DNA from: Rhodovastum atsumiense
GTDB taxonomy: Bacteria; Pseudomonadota; Alphaproteobacteria; Acetobacterales; Acetobacteraceae
Assembly (NCBI RefSeq): GCF_937425535.1
Contig: NZ_OW485601.1
Coordinates: 2,959,501 to 3,023,500, forward strand
Reading direction: 5' to 3'
DNA: 64,000 bases
A program made the position numbers and the translations under genes. The notes beneath the pieces are model-generated. The model was not told where the DNA came from. It saw only the letters and a list, made by a program, of their open reading frames with translations, and made no database searches. Below are positions 55,710-64,000 of the stretch, one piece after another. Each line of letters begins with the position of its first letter. The first letter of the stretch is position 1.

Positions 55710-56948
55710 ATGGCACAGGCGCCGTGGCCGTCCGCGCATGAGCGGACGCACCGATACGACGTCGTCTTCGCAGGCATGGGCCTGGCGAACGCGCTGACCG
55801 CGCTGCGCATTCGCGCCCGGCATCCGTATCTGCGGATCGCTGGCTTCGATCCCAACCCGGCGGTTGGCGCCGGCCGCACCTGGTCGTTCTTCGCCTCCGA
55901 CGTGACGCCCGCGCAGCTCGCCTGGCTGCGGCCGCTGCTGCGGCAGGAATGGCCGGCCTACGAGGTGCGCTTCCCCGGCCTGCGGCGGCTGCTGGACACG
56001 CCGCTTTGCACCCTCTCCGGGCCGGCGCTGCAGCAGGCGCTGACCGGCATCGTCCATCATGGCGAGATCCGCGAGGTGCATCCCGATCACGTCATCCTGA
56101 CCGATGGCGCGGTGATCGAGGCGGGGATGGTTCTGGATGGCCGTGGCGCCCGCCCGAGCGAGGCGCTGCAGTGCGGCTGGCAGAAATTCATGGGCCAGGA
56201 GATCCGGCTGACCCGGCCGCACGGGCTGCGCCATCCCGTGCTGATGGATGCCTGCGTCGACCAGTTCGACGGGTTCCGGTTCATGTACCTGCTGCCGTTC
56301 GGCCCGGATCGGCTGTTGGTCGAGGATACCCGCTACAGCGACACCCCGGTCCTCGCCCCCGGCATGGCCCAGGCCGAGATCGCCGCCTACATCGCCGCCC
56401 AGGGTTGGGAGGTGGCCGAGCTGCTGGCCCAGGAGCACGGGGTTCTGCCGGTGGTGCTGGACGGCGACATCGCCGCGTTCTGGGCCGAGGCGGGCCCGGC
56501 CGCGCCGATGGGCATGCGGGCCGGGCTGTTCCATCCGCTCACCGGCTATTCCCTGCCCTCGGCGGTGATGATGGCCGATGTCATCGCGCGGGTGACGCCG
56601 ATGCGGCCGCAGGCGTTGCGGGACATGATCGAGCACACCTCGCGCGTGCGCTGGCGTGACCAGGGGTTTTACCGGCTGCTCAGCCGGCTGCTGTTCCAGG
56701 CCGGCCGGCCGGACCAGCGCTGGCGGGTGTTCGAGCGCTTCTTCACCCTGCGCCAGCCGCTGGTGGAACGCTTCTTTGCCGGACGCAGCACGGCGCTCGA
56801 TCGTGCCCGCGTGCTGACCGGCCGTCCGCCTGTGCCGATCGGCGAGGCGGTGCGCTGCATCACCGCCCCGCCGTTCCGCATGCCGACGCGCGATCAGCCG
56901 GCCGGACTTGCCGCCGCGCTGGTTACGCCTGGCTCGCGGGATGCCTGA
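55710..56948 (+). CDS. crtY: Lycopene beta-cyclase
   Basis: This 412-residue enzyme cyclises both ends of lycopene to make beta-carotene. The dinucleotide-binding start YDVVFAGMGLANALTALRI, DGRGARPSE, GWQKFMGQEI, MDACVDQFDGFRFMYLLPF and HPLTGYSLPSAV are hallmarks of the CrtY family. AAAGGGG precedes the ATG at 55710. The 3' end overlaps the convergent crtZ gene by 26 bp. No crtE, crtB or crtI is in the window. Confidence 0.95.
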   Translation: MAQAPWPSAHERTHRYDVVFAGMGLANALTALRIRARHPYLRIAGFDPNPAVGAGRTWSFFASDVTPAQLAWLRPLLRQEWPAYEVRFPGLRRLLDTPLCTLSGPALQQALTGIVHHGEIREVHPDHVILTDGAVIEAGMVLDGRGARPSEALQCGWQKFMGQEIRLTRPHGLRHPVLMDACVDQFDGFRFMYLLPFGPDRLLVEDTRYSDTPVLAPGMAQAEIAAYIAAQGWEVAELLAQEHGVLPVVLDGDIAAFWAEAGPAAPMGMRAGLFHPLTGYSLPSAVMMADVIARVTPMRPQALRDMIEHTSRVRWRDQGFYRLLSRLLFQAGRPDQRWRVFERFFTLRQPLVERFFAGRSTALDRARVLTGRPPVPIGEAVRCITAPPFRMPTRDQPAGLAAALVTPGSRDA

Positions 56949-57441
56949 GCGCGCGCAGTTGCGCGCGCAGCCGCGGCAACGGCGGGGCGTAGAGGAAGCC
57001 GAAGGAAACCGCGCCGTCCTTGGTGTTCACGGCGTGGTGCAGGTGGTGTGCCGCCACCAGCCGCCCCAGGTAGCCCCGGGTCGGGTGGAAGGGCAGGCGG
57101 ATGCGCCGGTGCACCAGCACGTCGTGCATCAGGAAATAGGCGATGCCATAGGCGGTGACGCCCCAGGCGAGCGGCCAGGCCCAGTCCGTCCCATATTTCC
57201 CGATCGCGAACAGCGCCACCGCGATGCCGGAGAAGATCAGCACGAAGCGGTCGTTGCGCTCGAACGGGCCGGTGCGTGGCCGGTGGTGGGATTCGTGCCA
57301 GCCCCAGCCGAAGCCGTGCATGATCCAGCGATGTGTGGCCCAGGCCGCCACCTCCATGGCGGTGAAGGCGGCGATGCCGAGCAGCAGGTTGAAGGCAAGG
57401 CTCATGGCGCGTTCGGTCCCCGGATCGTTGATGTCGGTCAT
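56923..57441 (-). CDS. crtZ: Beta-carotene 3-hydroxylase
   Basis: This 172-residue membrane di-iron enzyme hydroxylates the beta-ionone rings to give zeaxanthin. Histidine motifs HRWIMH, HESHH, HDVLVH and HHLHH supply the metal ligands, and there are about four hydrophobic helices. An internal ATG at 57405 is an alternative start. It is read after crtX with a 49-bp gap and runs convergent into crtY. Confidence 0.95.
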   Translation of the reverse strand: MTDINDPGTERAMSLAFNLLLGIAAFTAMEVAAWATHRWIMHGFGWGWHESHHRPRTGPFERNDRFVLIFSGIAVALFAIGKYGTDWAWPLAWGVTAYGIAYFLMHDVLVHRRIRLPFHPTRGYLGRLVAAHHLHHAVNTKDGAVSFGFLYAPPLPRLRAQLRALRHPASQA

Positions 57442-57490
57442 GATATAGGGGGCCGTCCGTGGCCCGGAACGGTCGCGCGGAGCCGGGATG

Positions 57491-58699
57491 TCAGGCGGCC
57501 ACCCGGCTTGCGGCGCCCGGCGTGCGCAGGATGATTTCGGCGGCGCGCTCGGCCCCGCCCGCCGCAGTGCATTCCCGCTGCAGCGTGGCCGCCGCCGTTC
57601 GGAAGCGCGGATCGCCGGTCACCGCCGCCAGTGCCGCGCGCAGCCGGCGGGCGCGGTCGAAGGGGCCGTGCAGGGCGATGCCGGCCCCGGCGCGCTCCAG
57701 CCGGGCGGCGATCGCCCCCTGTTCGTAGGCCAGCGGCAGGATCACCGCCGGCACCCCCGCCGCCATCGCGTCCATCACCGTGTTCATGCCGCCATGCCCG
57801 ACCAGGGCGGCGGCGCGCGCGAGCACGGCGCGTTGTGGCACGAAATTGTGCACCTGCGGGGTGCCCGGCAGGGTCGCGATCGCCTCGGCCGGCAGCCGGC
57901 CGCCATGCGCGATCACCAGTTCCAGCCCCAGCCCGGCGCAGGCGGCGGCGATGGCGCGGAAAATTCCGGCGCGGTGGCCCTGCAGCGTGCCGAGCGAGGC
58001 GAACACCAGCCTGCGCCCGCCACCGGGGGGCCAGGCCGGTGCCGGCTCCGGCGCACGGATCGGCCCGACATAGTGGAAGCCATCCGGCAGGGCGCGGCGG
58101 GGAAAGTCCAGCCCCGCCACCAGTTGGCTGACCTGGGCGAAAGGAGAAAGCGTGTCGTCGATGCCCCGCATCTCCAGTCCCGCGGCGGCAGCCCGGCGGG
58201 CGATCACGGTGTCCAATGGGTGCATCAGCAGGTCATGCACGCGCCAGCCACCGTGATTGCGCCATCGCCCGAAACGGGAATCGCGCCAGCGCCAGGCGGT
58301 GAAGGGGGGCGGCACGCCCGGCTCGCGGTTGATCGCCAGTGCATTGGCGACCGAGACCCAGGGCAGGCCGAGCGTCGCCGCGGCCAGGGCGCCCGCCGGC
58401 TCCAACTGGTCGACCGCGACCACGTCCGGTGCCAGCAGCCGCAGCGCCGCCAGCAGCGGATCGGCGAGGGCCGCGGTGCGGGTCGCGGTGCCGCGCACCG
58501 CGGGCAGCGGCGAGAACGGTACCTCGCGGGCCGGGGCCGGTGTCACGCGCAGCGTCGCCACGCCGGGGGGCGGCGCCGGCAGGTCGAAATCGTGCAGGAA
58601 GGTCACCTGCGCGCCGCGTGCCGCCAGCGCCGCGCTGATCGCCAGCATCGGGGTGATATGCCCGACGTAAGGCGGGGCGATCAGGACGACATGAGTCAC
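57491..58699 (-). CDS. crtX: Zeaxanthin glucosyltransferase-like GT1
   Basis: This 402-residue GT1/UGT-family enzyme has an N-terminal APPYVGHITPMLAISAAL acceptor lobe and a C-terminal donor lobe (VFASLGTLQGHRAG, VHNFVPQRAVLARAAALVGHGGMNTVMDAM, VILPLAYEQG). The position upstream of crtZ and next to crtY supports glucosylation of zeaxanthin. The GTG start at 58699 is directly followed by THVVLIAPP. Sugar and regiochemistry are inferred. Confidence 0.88.
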   Translation of the reverse strand: MTHVVLIAPPYVGHITPMLAISAALAARGAQVTFLHDFDLPAPPPGVATLRVTPAPAREVPFSPLPAVRGTATRTAALADPLLAALRLLAPDVVAVDQLEPAGALAAATLGLPWVSVANALAINREPGVPPPFTAWRWRDSRFGRWRNHGGWRVHDLLMHPLDTVIARRAAAAGLEMRGIDDTLSPFAQVSQLVAGLDFPRRALPDGFHYVGPIRAPEPAPAWPPGGGRRLVFASLGTLQGHRAGIFRAIAAACAGLGLELVIAHGGRLPAEAIATLPGTPQVHNFVPQRAVLARAAALVGHGGMNTVMDAMAAGVPAVILPLAYEQGAIAARLERAGAGIALHGPFDRARRLRAALAAVTGDPRFRTAAATLQRECTAAGGAERAAEIILRTPGAASRVAA

Positions 58700-58767
58700 A
58701 AGCGGTCTCCGCCGGGCGGTACAGGGCCGCTCACATTGGCGGCCGGCGGTGCGTCGGCAAGACGCGA

Positions 58768-59538
58768 TCAGTCGGCGGCGGCGACCTCCGGCGGGGCGAG
58801 CCGGTCGCGGATGGCCTGCCCGAAGGCTTCGAAGATCCCCCGGGACACGACATCGTGGTCCCAGTCATATTCGGGATGCCATTGTACGCCGATGGCGAAA
58901 CCGGGGGTGTTCACCGCGCGGATCGCCTCGACGGTGCCATCGGGGGCGACGGCATCCACCACCAGGCCGGGGGCGACGCCATCGACGCCCTGGTTGTGCA
59001 GCGAATTCACCCCGATCTCGGCGGCGCCGGCCAGCCGGTGCAGCCAGGTGCCGCGGGTGATCCGGACCTTGTGGGCCTTGCCGGTGCGCACCAGCGGATT
59101 GGGTTGCAGCGGCGTGGAATGATCGAGCCGGCCGGGCAGGTCCTGCAGGCGCTGGTGCAGGCTGCCACCAAGCGCCACGTTGAATTCCTGCATGCCGCGG
59201 CAGATCGCCAGCACCGGGATGCCGGCGGCGACGGCGCCGCGGATCAGCGGCAGCGTCACGGCGTCGCGCATGGCGTCCTCCGGCGTGCCTTCGGCATGCG
59301 GCGGGCCGCCATAGAGGCTGGGACACACGTTGGAGCGGCTGCCGGTCAGGATCAGCCCGTCAAGCCGCGCCAGCAGCGTGGCGATGTCGGCCTTGGTGCC
59401 GTTGGCGGGGATCAGCACGGGAACGCCGCAGACCACCAGATCGGTCACCCGGACATAGGTGTCCGAGGCCGCGTGATTCGGCATCCCGTACGCGCCGAAC
59501 AGTTTCGTGCAGCAGGAAATACCAACCAGAGGCTTCAT
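58768..59538 (-). CDS. Class I glutamine amidotransferase-type hydrolase (peptidase C26, PuuD-like)
   Basis: This 256-residue protein has PLVGISCCTK, a nucleophile elbow ICRGMQEFN with the catalytic Cys, and HPEYDWD with the His/Glu pair near the C-terminus. These match gamma-glutamyl-gamma-aminobutyrate hydrolases. DGLILTGSRSNVCPSLYGG is the oxyanion-side glycine loop. It probably cleaves a gamma-glutamyl amide in polyamine or amide breakdown. No puu genes are adjacent, so the substrate is uncertain. Confidence 0.88.
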   Translation of the reverse strand: MKPLVGISCCTKLFGAYGMPNHAASDTYVRVTDLVVCGVPVLIPANGTKADIATLLARLDGLILTGSRSNVCPSLYGGPPHAEGTPEDAMRDAVTLPLIRGAVAAGIPVLAICRGMQEFNVALGGSLHQRLQDLPGRLDHSTPLQPNPLVRTGKAHKVRITRGTWLHRLAGAAEIGVNSLHNQGVDGVAPGLVVDAVAPDGTVEAIRAVNTPGFAIGVQWHPEYDWDHDVVSRGIFEAFGQAIRDRLAPPEVAAAD

Positions 59539-59676
59539 GATGCAGATCATGATCAGGGAAAGTGGCCGCAAAATGAAGCAAAACGTGCGGCCCTGGCGCA
59601 AATGCACCGCCGGCCGGGGCAGGGTGTGGCATCCACGCACTCATCGGCTGCCGTCCTGCCCCCGGCAGGCGATCCC

Positions 59677-60336
59677 TCAGCCGCCGCCGTTGGGTTGCCC
59701 GCTGCCGTCCTGCGGGGTGAAGGTGAACAGCTTGGGGTCGAAGCTGCCGCCGAGCCGGATGTCGAACAGCGTCACCCGCGTCTCCTGCCGCCGGCTGTCC
59801 ACCACCGACCATTGCCGCAGTTGCAGCGGATTGTCGGCGAACACCAGGCTGAGGCTGCCGTCCTGCGGCGAATTGGTGCGCACCATGGCAACCTGAATCT
59901 GGCCGGGCAGGCGCGACACGCCGGTGACGGTGACGTCCCCCGACAGCCGGAGGTTGTCGCGCAGCAGCAGGCCGAGCGGCGTGGCGCTCAGCGGCAGGTT
60001 GGTGGTCTGCCGGAGCTGGCTGTCATGGAAGAAGAACAGGCCGTGGCCGGCGACCATCAGCAGTGGGCTGGGCGGATCGTATTCGAAGCGCATGCGGCCC
60101 GGCCGTTCCAGCCAGGCCGTGCCCTCGGCGGTGCTGCCGTCCGGGGCGACCTGCAGGAAGCGGGCCTTCAGGCTGCGCAGCCCGTCCAGATAGGTTTCGA
60201 TGCGCGCGAGATCGGCCCGGTCGCGCGGCGAGGGCGCGGCGGCGATGCCCTGGGCCCGCGCCGCCGCCGGCGCCAGCAGCGGCAGCAACAGCAGGGCGCG
60301 GCGGTTCAGGAGGAGGGAAGGGATCATCGTCTGCAT
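59677..60336 (-). CDS. LolA-like outer-membrane lipoprotein carrier protein
   Basis: This 219-residue secreted protein has a signal peptide (LLLNRRALLLLPLLAPAAARAQ) and the LolA fold pattern: RIETYLDGLRSLKARFLQVAPDG, GTAWLERPGRMRFEYDPPSPLLMVA and QLRQWSVVDSRRQETRVTLFD. It should ferry lipoproteins from the LolCDE complex to the outer membrane. The ATG at 60336 (or 60327) gives a normal signal peptide. A longer frame to 60504 has none. Confidence 0.87.
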   Translation of the reverse strand: MQTMIPSLLLNRRALLLLPLLAPAAARAQGIAAAPSPRDRADLARIETYLDGLRSLKARFLQVAPDGSTAEGTAWLERPGRMRFEYDPPSPLLMVAGHGLFFFHDSQLRQTTNLPLSATPLGLLLRDNLRLSGDVTVTGVSRLPGQIQVAMVRTNSPQDGSLSLVFADNPLQLRQWSVVDSRRQETRVTLFDIRLGGSFDPKLFTFTPQDGSGQPNGGG

Positions 60337-60517
60337 GTGGCGTGCCGGGTCCTTCGTGGGAAGCGCCGCGCGGGCATGTGCCCCATACGTCCCTCGCGGG
60401 GGCCGCGGCACGCCCTGCATCATATCGCATGCCGTGCTTTCCGTCGCATCAGGCAACCCCGCCGGCTGAAATCCCGTTTCTCTCCGGCAGGAGGATCGGG
60501 TCATGCAGGAGGAGTTG

Positions 60518-60712
60518 ATGCCGGAAGAAACGGGGCGGCGCGGACGACAGGGCTTTGCCTCGATGGATGCCGCCCGGCAGCGGGAGATCGCCTCGAAGGG
60601 GGGATCGAGTGTTCCGCCAGAGAAAAGACCCTTTGCGCGGAATCACGAACTCGCGGCCCGGGCTGGTCGCAAAGGGGGGCAGACGGCACAGAGTCGGCAA
60701 CGTCAGAGCTGA
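60518..60712 (+). CDS. KGG-repeat stress-induced protein
   Basis: This 64-residue hydrophilic protein has two KGG motifs: GFASMDAARQREIASKGG, then AARAGRKGGQ. This is the pattern of the GsiB/Con-10 (COG3729) stress family. It is rich in Arg, Glu and Gln and probably disordered. AGGAGGAG sits 3-5 bases before this ATG; an ATG 15 bp earlier is also in frame. It is divergent from the LolA-like gene. Confidence 0.8.
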   Translation: MPEETGRRGRQGFASMDAARQREIASKGGSSVPPEKRPFARNHELAARAGRKGGQTAQSRQRQS

Positions 60713-60858
60713 ATGATATCAGAAACTTCCAGGTTGTTTGAGCCTTGGCAGGGGCCACCGTGCCCCTGCTGGCGGCCGGGTGGGTGACGCTCGATGCTCA
60801 CTTGATTCGCCGCGCGGAATGGGATGACCCTGGACTGCGGACTACAGGGGAACGTTCC

Positions 60859-62310
60859 GTGACCGAGCTGCATCATCGCTCCGCCACGCAGTTGGCCGCT
60901 CTGCTTCGTGCCAGGAAGATCAGTTGCCTCGAGATGCTCGATCATTTTCTCGGGCGCATCGATCGGCTCAATCCGTCCCTGAATGCGATCGTCTGGAGCG
61001 ATCGCGCCCGTGCCCGTCGGCGCGCCCGCCGCGCCGACACGGCGCTGGCGCGGGACGAGATCTGGGGCGCGCTGCATGGCGTTCCCATCACCGTGAAGGA
61101 AAGCTTCGACCTGGCCGGTGCGCCCACCACCTGGGGGCTGCCGGAGCTGCGTGACAACGTCGCCGCCGCCAATGCCGCCGCCGTGGAGCGACTGGAGGCG
61201 GCCGGCGCCGTGGTGTTCGGCAAGACCAACGTGCCGGCGATGCTGGCCGACTGGCAGACCTTCAACCCGGTGCATGGCACCACCCGCAACCCCTGGAACC
61301 CGGATCGGGTGCCGGGGGGATCTTCCGGTGGCGCGGCGGCGGCGCTGGCGGCGGGGTTGACCGGGGCGGAGCTGGGCAGCGACATCGGCGGCTCGATCCG
61401 CAACCCCGCGCATTACTGTGGCGTGTTCGGCCACAAGCCGAGCGGGGGGCTGGTGCCCTTGCGGGGCCAGGCCCTGCCGGGCTGGGTGGCCGGCAAGGAC
61501 ATGGAAGTGGCGGGACCGATGGCGCGCAGCGCGCGCGACCTGGACGTGCTGCTTGATGCGCTGGTCGGGCCGGATGGTCCCGAGGAAGCTGCCTGGACGG
61601 TCGAGTTGCCGAAATTCCCGCCGCGGTCGTTGCGCGGCGTGCGGGTGGCGGTGAAGCTGGACGACCCCTGTGCCCCGATCGAATCCGAATATGCCGCGCG
61701 GCTGCAGGCGGTGGTGGAGACGCTGGCGCGGGCGGGGGCGAAGGTGTCGGACAAGGTGGCGCCCAAGGTGGAGTCGGAGCGCCTGCTGGAAGTGTATCTG
61801 CTGCTGCTGCGGGCGGCGACCTCGGCCCGGGTGCGTGACGAGGAGATCGAACGCTGGCGCGCGATCCGGGCGGCGCAGCCCGAGGCCAATCCGCGTTTCC
61901 TGAAGGCGCTGGTGGAAGGCAACGGCCTGTCGCACCGGCAATGGCTGGCGCTGGACAACGAACGCCAGCTGATCCGCCAGGCCTTTGCCGCCTTCTTCGA
62001 GAAATGGGACGTGCTGTTCTGTCCGGTGGCGTCCTCGGCGGCTTTTCCGCATGACCAGGACGGCGAGCGCTGGCAGCGCACCATCGAGGTCGACGGCACG
62101 CGCGTGCCCGGCACCGACCAGTTGTTCTGGGCGGCCCATGCGAGCCTCGCCTACCTGCCGGCGAGCGTGGGGCCGGCCGGAGTGCTGCGCTCCGGCCTGC
62201 CGGTCGGCTACCAGGCGATCGCCGGCCATGGGCGCGACCGTACCGCCATCGGCTTCGCGCGTATGGTGGAGCGGCAGATCGGCGGGTTCGTGCCGCCGCC
62301 GCATACCTGA
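60859..62310 (+). CDS. Amidase (amidase signature family)
   Basis: This 483-residue hydrolase has the Ser-cisSer-Lys triad: Lys in VPITVKESFDLAG, the cis-Ser in PGGSSGGAAAALAAG and the nucleophile Ser in GSDIGGSIRNPA. It is a stand-alone amidase that may act on amides, nitrile-derived amides or indoleacetamide-like compounds; no GatB/GatC context is seen. The GTG at 60859 with AGGGGAA upstream is preferred over an upstream ATG at 60745 that adds 38 non-conserved residues. Confidence 0.9.
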   Translation: MTELHHRSATQLAALLRARKISCLEMLDHFLGRIDRLNPSLNAIVWSDRARARRRARRADTALARDEIWGALHGVPITVKESFDLAGAPTTWGLPELRDNVAAANAAAVERLEAAGAVVFGKTNVPAMLADWQTFNPVHGTTRNPWNPDRVPGGSSGGAAAALAAGLTGAELGSDIGGSIRNPAHYCGVFGHKPSGGLVPLRGQALPGWVAGKDMEVAGPMARSARDLDVLLDALVGPDGPEEAAWTVELPKFPPRSLRGVRVAVKLDDPCAPIESEYAARLQAVVETLARAGAKVSDKVAPKVESERLLEVYLLLLRAATSARVRDEEIERWRAIRAAQPEANPRFLKALVEGNGLSHRQWLALDNERQLIRQAFAAFFEKWDVLFCPVASSAAFPHDQDGERWQRTIEVDGTRVPGTDQLFWAAHASLAYLPASVGPAGVLRSGLPVGYQAIAGHGRDRTAIGFARMVERQIGGFVPPPHT

Positions 62311-62402
62311 TCCGGCAACGGGGCCTTGATCCGGCGGCCTGATCCACGCAACAGAAAGGACGATTCCGTCGCGATCGGCACACCAGCGGACCGACCCGAC
62401 CG

Positions 62403-62936
62403 GTGGACGCGTGGGAGGTGCCGATCTCCGGGTTTTCCGATCTGCTGCTCGCCTGGATCCGCGATCACGCGGCCTGGGCACCGATCGTGGTGTGGGCGCT
62501 GGCGTTCTGCGAGTCCCTGGCCTTCATCTCCCTGCTGGTGCCCGCGACCGTCATCCTGATCGGGGCGGGGGGCCTGATCGGCGCGGCCGGGCTGAGCTTC
62601 TGGGTGAACTGGCTGGCCGCGGCGGTCGGGGCGGCGCTGGGCGACTGGCTGTCGTTCTGGCTGGCGCGGCGCTACGACTATGCCATCACCGGGCTGTGGC
62701 CGTTGTCGCGCCATCCCGGGTTGCTGCAACGTGGCGAGGCGTTCTTCCGCCGCTGGGGCGTGCTGGGGGTGTTCTTCGGCCGCTTCTTCGGGCCGTTGCG
62801 GGCGACGGTGCCGCTGGCCGCCGGCATCGCCGGCATGAAGCCGCTGCCGTTCCAGCTCGCCAATGTCACCTCGGCCCTGCTGTGGGCGGCTGGAATCCTG
62901 GCACCGGGCGCCTTCGGCATCCAATGGCTGATGTGA
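62403..62936 (+). CDS. DedA-family membrane protein
   Basis: This 177-residue protein has about five hydrophobic segments with FCESLAFISLLVPATVILIGAGGLIG and FGRFFGPLRATVPLAAGIAGM. The last is the conserved G-R-F-x-G/P-x-R re-entrant motif of the DedA/SNARE-associated family, thought to recycle undecaprenyl phosphate or other lipids. It starts with GTG and is slightly shorter than most family members. Confidence 0.85.
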   Translation: MDAWEVPISGFSDLLLAWIRDHAAWAPIVVWALAFCESLAFISLLVPATVILIGAGGLIGAAGLSFWVNWLAAAVGAALGDWLSFWLARRYDYAITGLWPLSRHPGLLQRGEAFFRRWGVLGVFFGRFFGPLRATVPLAAGIAGMKPLPFQLANVTSALLWAAGILAPGAFGIQWLM

Positions 62937-63022
62937 CGGGCATGGCGGCCGGGCCGGCGCTTGACCGGCATCAAGGCGGTCTCGTCCCGTCGCTGGAATG
63001 CTGTCGCGAAAGAGGTCGCGCC

Positions 63023-63877
63023 ATGTCACTCCGTCGCATCCTGGTCCCGGTCCTGCCCGACGTGCCGCCTTCGCCGCAGCTCGATGCGGCGTTGCAGCTC
63101 GCGCGGGCCCTGGGCGCCCACATCGCCGCCCTGCACATCCGCCCCGATCCCGAGGCGCTGTTCGCCACCATTCCCGAAGCCCTGCTGACCGCGGGCGCCG
63201 AGCGGGCCCGCTACGAGGCCGAGGCCAGCGCCGAAGCCACCCAGGCGGAAGCCGGGTTCGCCGCCTGGCGCGCCCGCCAGGGCCTCGCCGCCGAGGCACC
63301 CGGGGCGGACGGGGTCTCGGCCGGCTGGTCCAGCCGGGTCGGCCCCCTGCAGACGGTGCTGGCGCGCGCCGGCCGGCTTGCCGACCTGATCGTGCTGGGG
63401 TTCCCGGGCATGCCGCATCTGGTGACCGGCCATGCCTTCGACGTCGCGTTGCTTGAAACCGGGCGCCCGGTGCTGCTGGCCCCGGTGCCGCCCGCCGATG
63501 CCATGTTGCGGCACGTGATGATCGCCTGGAACGGCAGCCTGGAGGCGGCCCGTGCGGTCGCCGGGGCCTTGCCGCTGCTGCGGGGCGCCGGGCGGATTTC
63601 CGTTTTCACCGCGGCCCAGGAGGAAGGGGCCAGCCCCGCCTGCGCGGGCGAGCTGGTGGCGTACCTGGCCGGGCATGGCCTGGTGGCCGCGCCGGTGACC
63701 ACCCAGGACGCGGATGCGCAGGCTGGCCCGGCGCTGCTGCGCGCCGCCGTCGAGGCCGGGGTTTCGTTGCTGGTGATGGGCGCCTACACGCATGGCCGCA
63801 TCCGCCACCTGCTGCGCGGCGGGATGACCACCGATGTGCTGAAACAGGCCGCGCTGCCGGTGGTGATGGCGCACTGA
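63023..63877 (+). CDS. Tandem universal stress protein (two UspA domains)
   Basis: This 284-residue cytoplasmic protein has two UspA-like domains, about residues 1-145 and 150-284. The second keeps the nucleotide-binding loop GAYTHGRIRHLLRGGMT and VIAWNGSLEAARAV, whereas the first has lost most of it (GFPGMPHLVTG). AGAGG precedes the ATG. Tandem Usp proteins with one ATP-binding half are common in proteobacteria. The stress signal is unknown. Confidence 0.9.
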   Translation: MSLRRILVPVLPDVPPSPQLDAALQLARALGAHIAALHIRPDPEALFATIPEALLTAGAERARYEAEASAEATQAEAGFAAWRARQGLAAEAPGADGVSAGWSSRVGPLQTVLARAGRLADLIVLGFPGMPHLVTGHAFDVALLETGRPVLLAPVPPADAMLRHVMIAWNGSLEAARAVAGALPLLRGAGRISVFTAAQEEGASPACAGELVAYLAGHGLVAAPVTTQDADAQAGPALLRAAVEAGVSLLVMGAYTHGRIRHLLRGGMTTDVLKQAALPVVMAH

Positions 63878-64000
63878 CGCGCCGGCCTTTACAAAATTTT
63901 CGGATTTACAGGCGGGTCTGTCGGTCTGCGCACAGTTTTCGTGCGCGCCGATGGGTTTTTCGCTCACCTTTTCCCACGTGGCACGTCAATACTTCACTGA

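Overview
This is a GC-rich window, with strong G/C preference at third codon positions. It reads as an alphaproteobacterium, most likely an Acetobacteraceae-like member of the Rhodospirillales. That placement is inferred from rph-rdgB lying near hrcA-grpE-dnaK-dnaJ, from a cysE / Rrf2 / cysteine desulfurase / ferredoxin / mnmA block, from glucosylated-carotenoid genes, and from GC-rich multi-hairpin repeats. No IS element, CRISPR array, rRNA or phage gene was recognised. One tRNA gene is present.

Region 1 (1-28,900) is an accessory cell-surface and secondary-metabolism island. It opens with the end of a type I secretion ABC exporter and its HlyD-type adaptor (+ strand). A long minus-strand block follows, from 26,106 down to 2,852. 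In transcription order it holds two GT4 glycosyltransferases, an O-antigen ligase/polymerase-like membrane protein and a Tat-exported glycoside hydrolase-like protein. Next come a two-gene NRPS/PKS assembly line, a GT2 glycosyltransferase, a polyprenyl-phosphate glycosyl-1-phosphate transferase, a third GT4, a Wzc-type tyrosine autokinase and a Wzx-like flippase. The right edge of the island (+ strand) is a second glycoside hydrolase-like protein that lacks a signal peptide but has a C-terminus of type I secretion style, so it is a natural cargo for the exporter at the left edge. The assembly line is A-PCP followed by KS-AT-ACP-aminotransferase-C-A-PCP. It has no thioesterase and sits inside the polysaccharide locus. 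Binding-pocket residues suggest valine loading, malonyl extension with beta-amination, then glycine.

Region 2 (28,980-38,177) holds an FmdB-type zinc ribbon protein and a ferric-siderophore system. The minus strand carries an ECF sigma factor, a binding protein, two FecCD permeases and an ATPase. The divergent plus strand carries a FecR-like regulator, a TonB-dependent receptor with an STN signalling domain and a siderophore esterase-like hydrolase. A Fur-like palindrome precedes the receptor. A tRNA-Met(CAT) gene closes the region.

Region 3 (38,222-55,400) is mostly housekeeping: sulfur mobilisation and tRNA thiolation (mnmA, ferredoxin, two cysteine desulfurases, Rrf2 regulator, cysE), an alpha/beta hydrolase, anmK divergent from tyrS, a hotdog thioesterase, rph-rdgB, a Gfo/Idh/MocA oxidoreductase and hrcA-grpE-dnaK-dnaJ.

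Region 4 (55,400-64,000) carries crtY convergent with crtX-crtZ (end of the zeaxanthin glucoside pathway), a class I amidotransferase-type hydrolase, a LolA-like carrier, a KGG-repeat stress protein, an amidase, a DedA protein and a tandem universal stress protein. Two long hairpin repeats (39,310-39,482 and 55,414-55,564) share a 57-bp block differing at one base.
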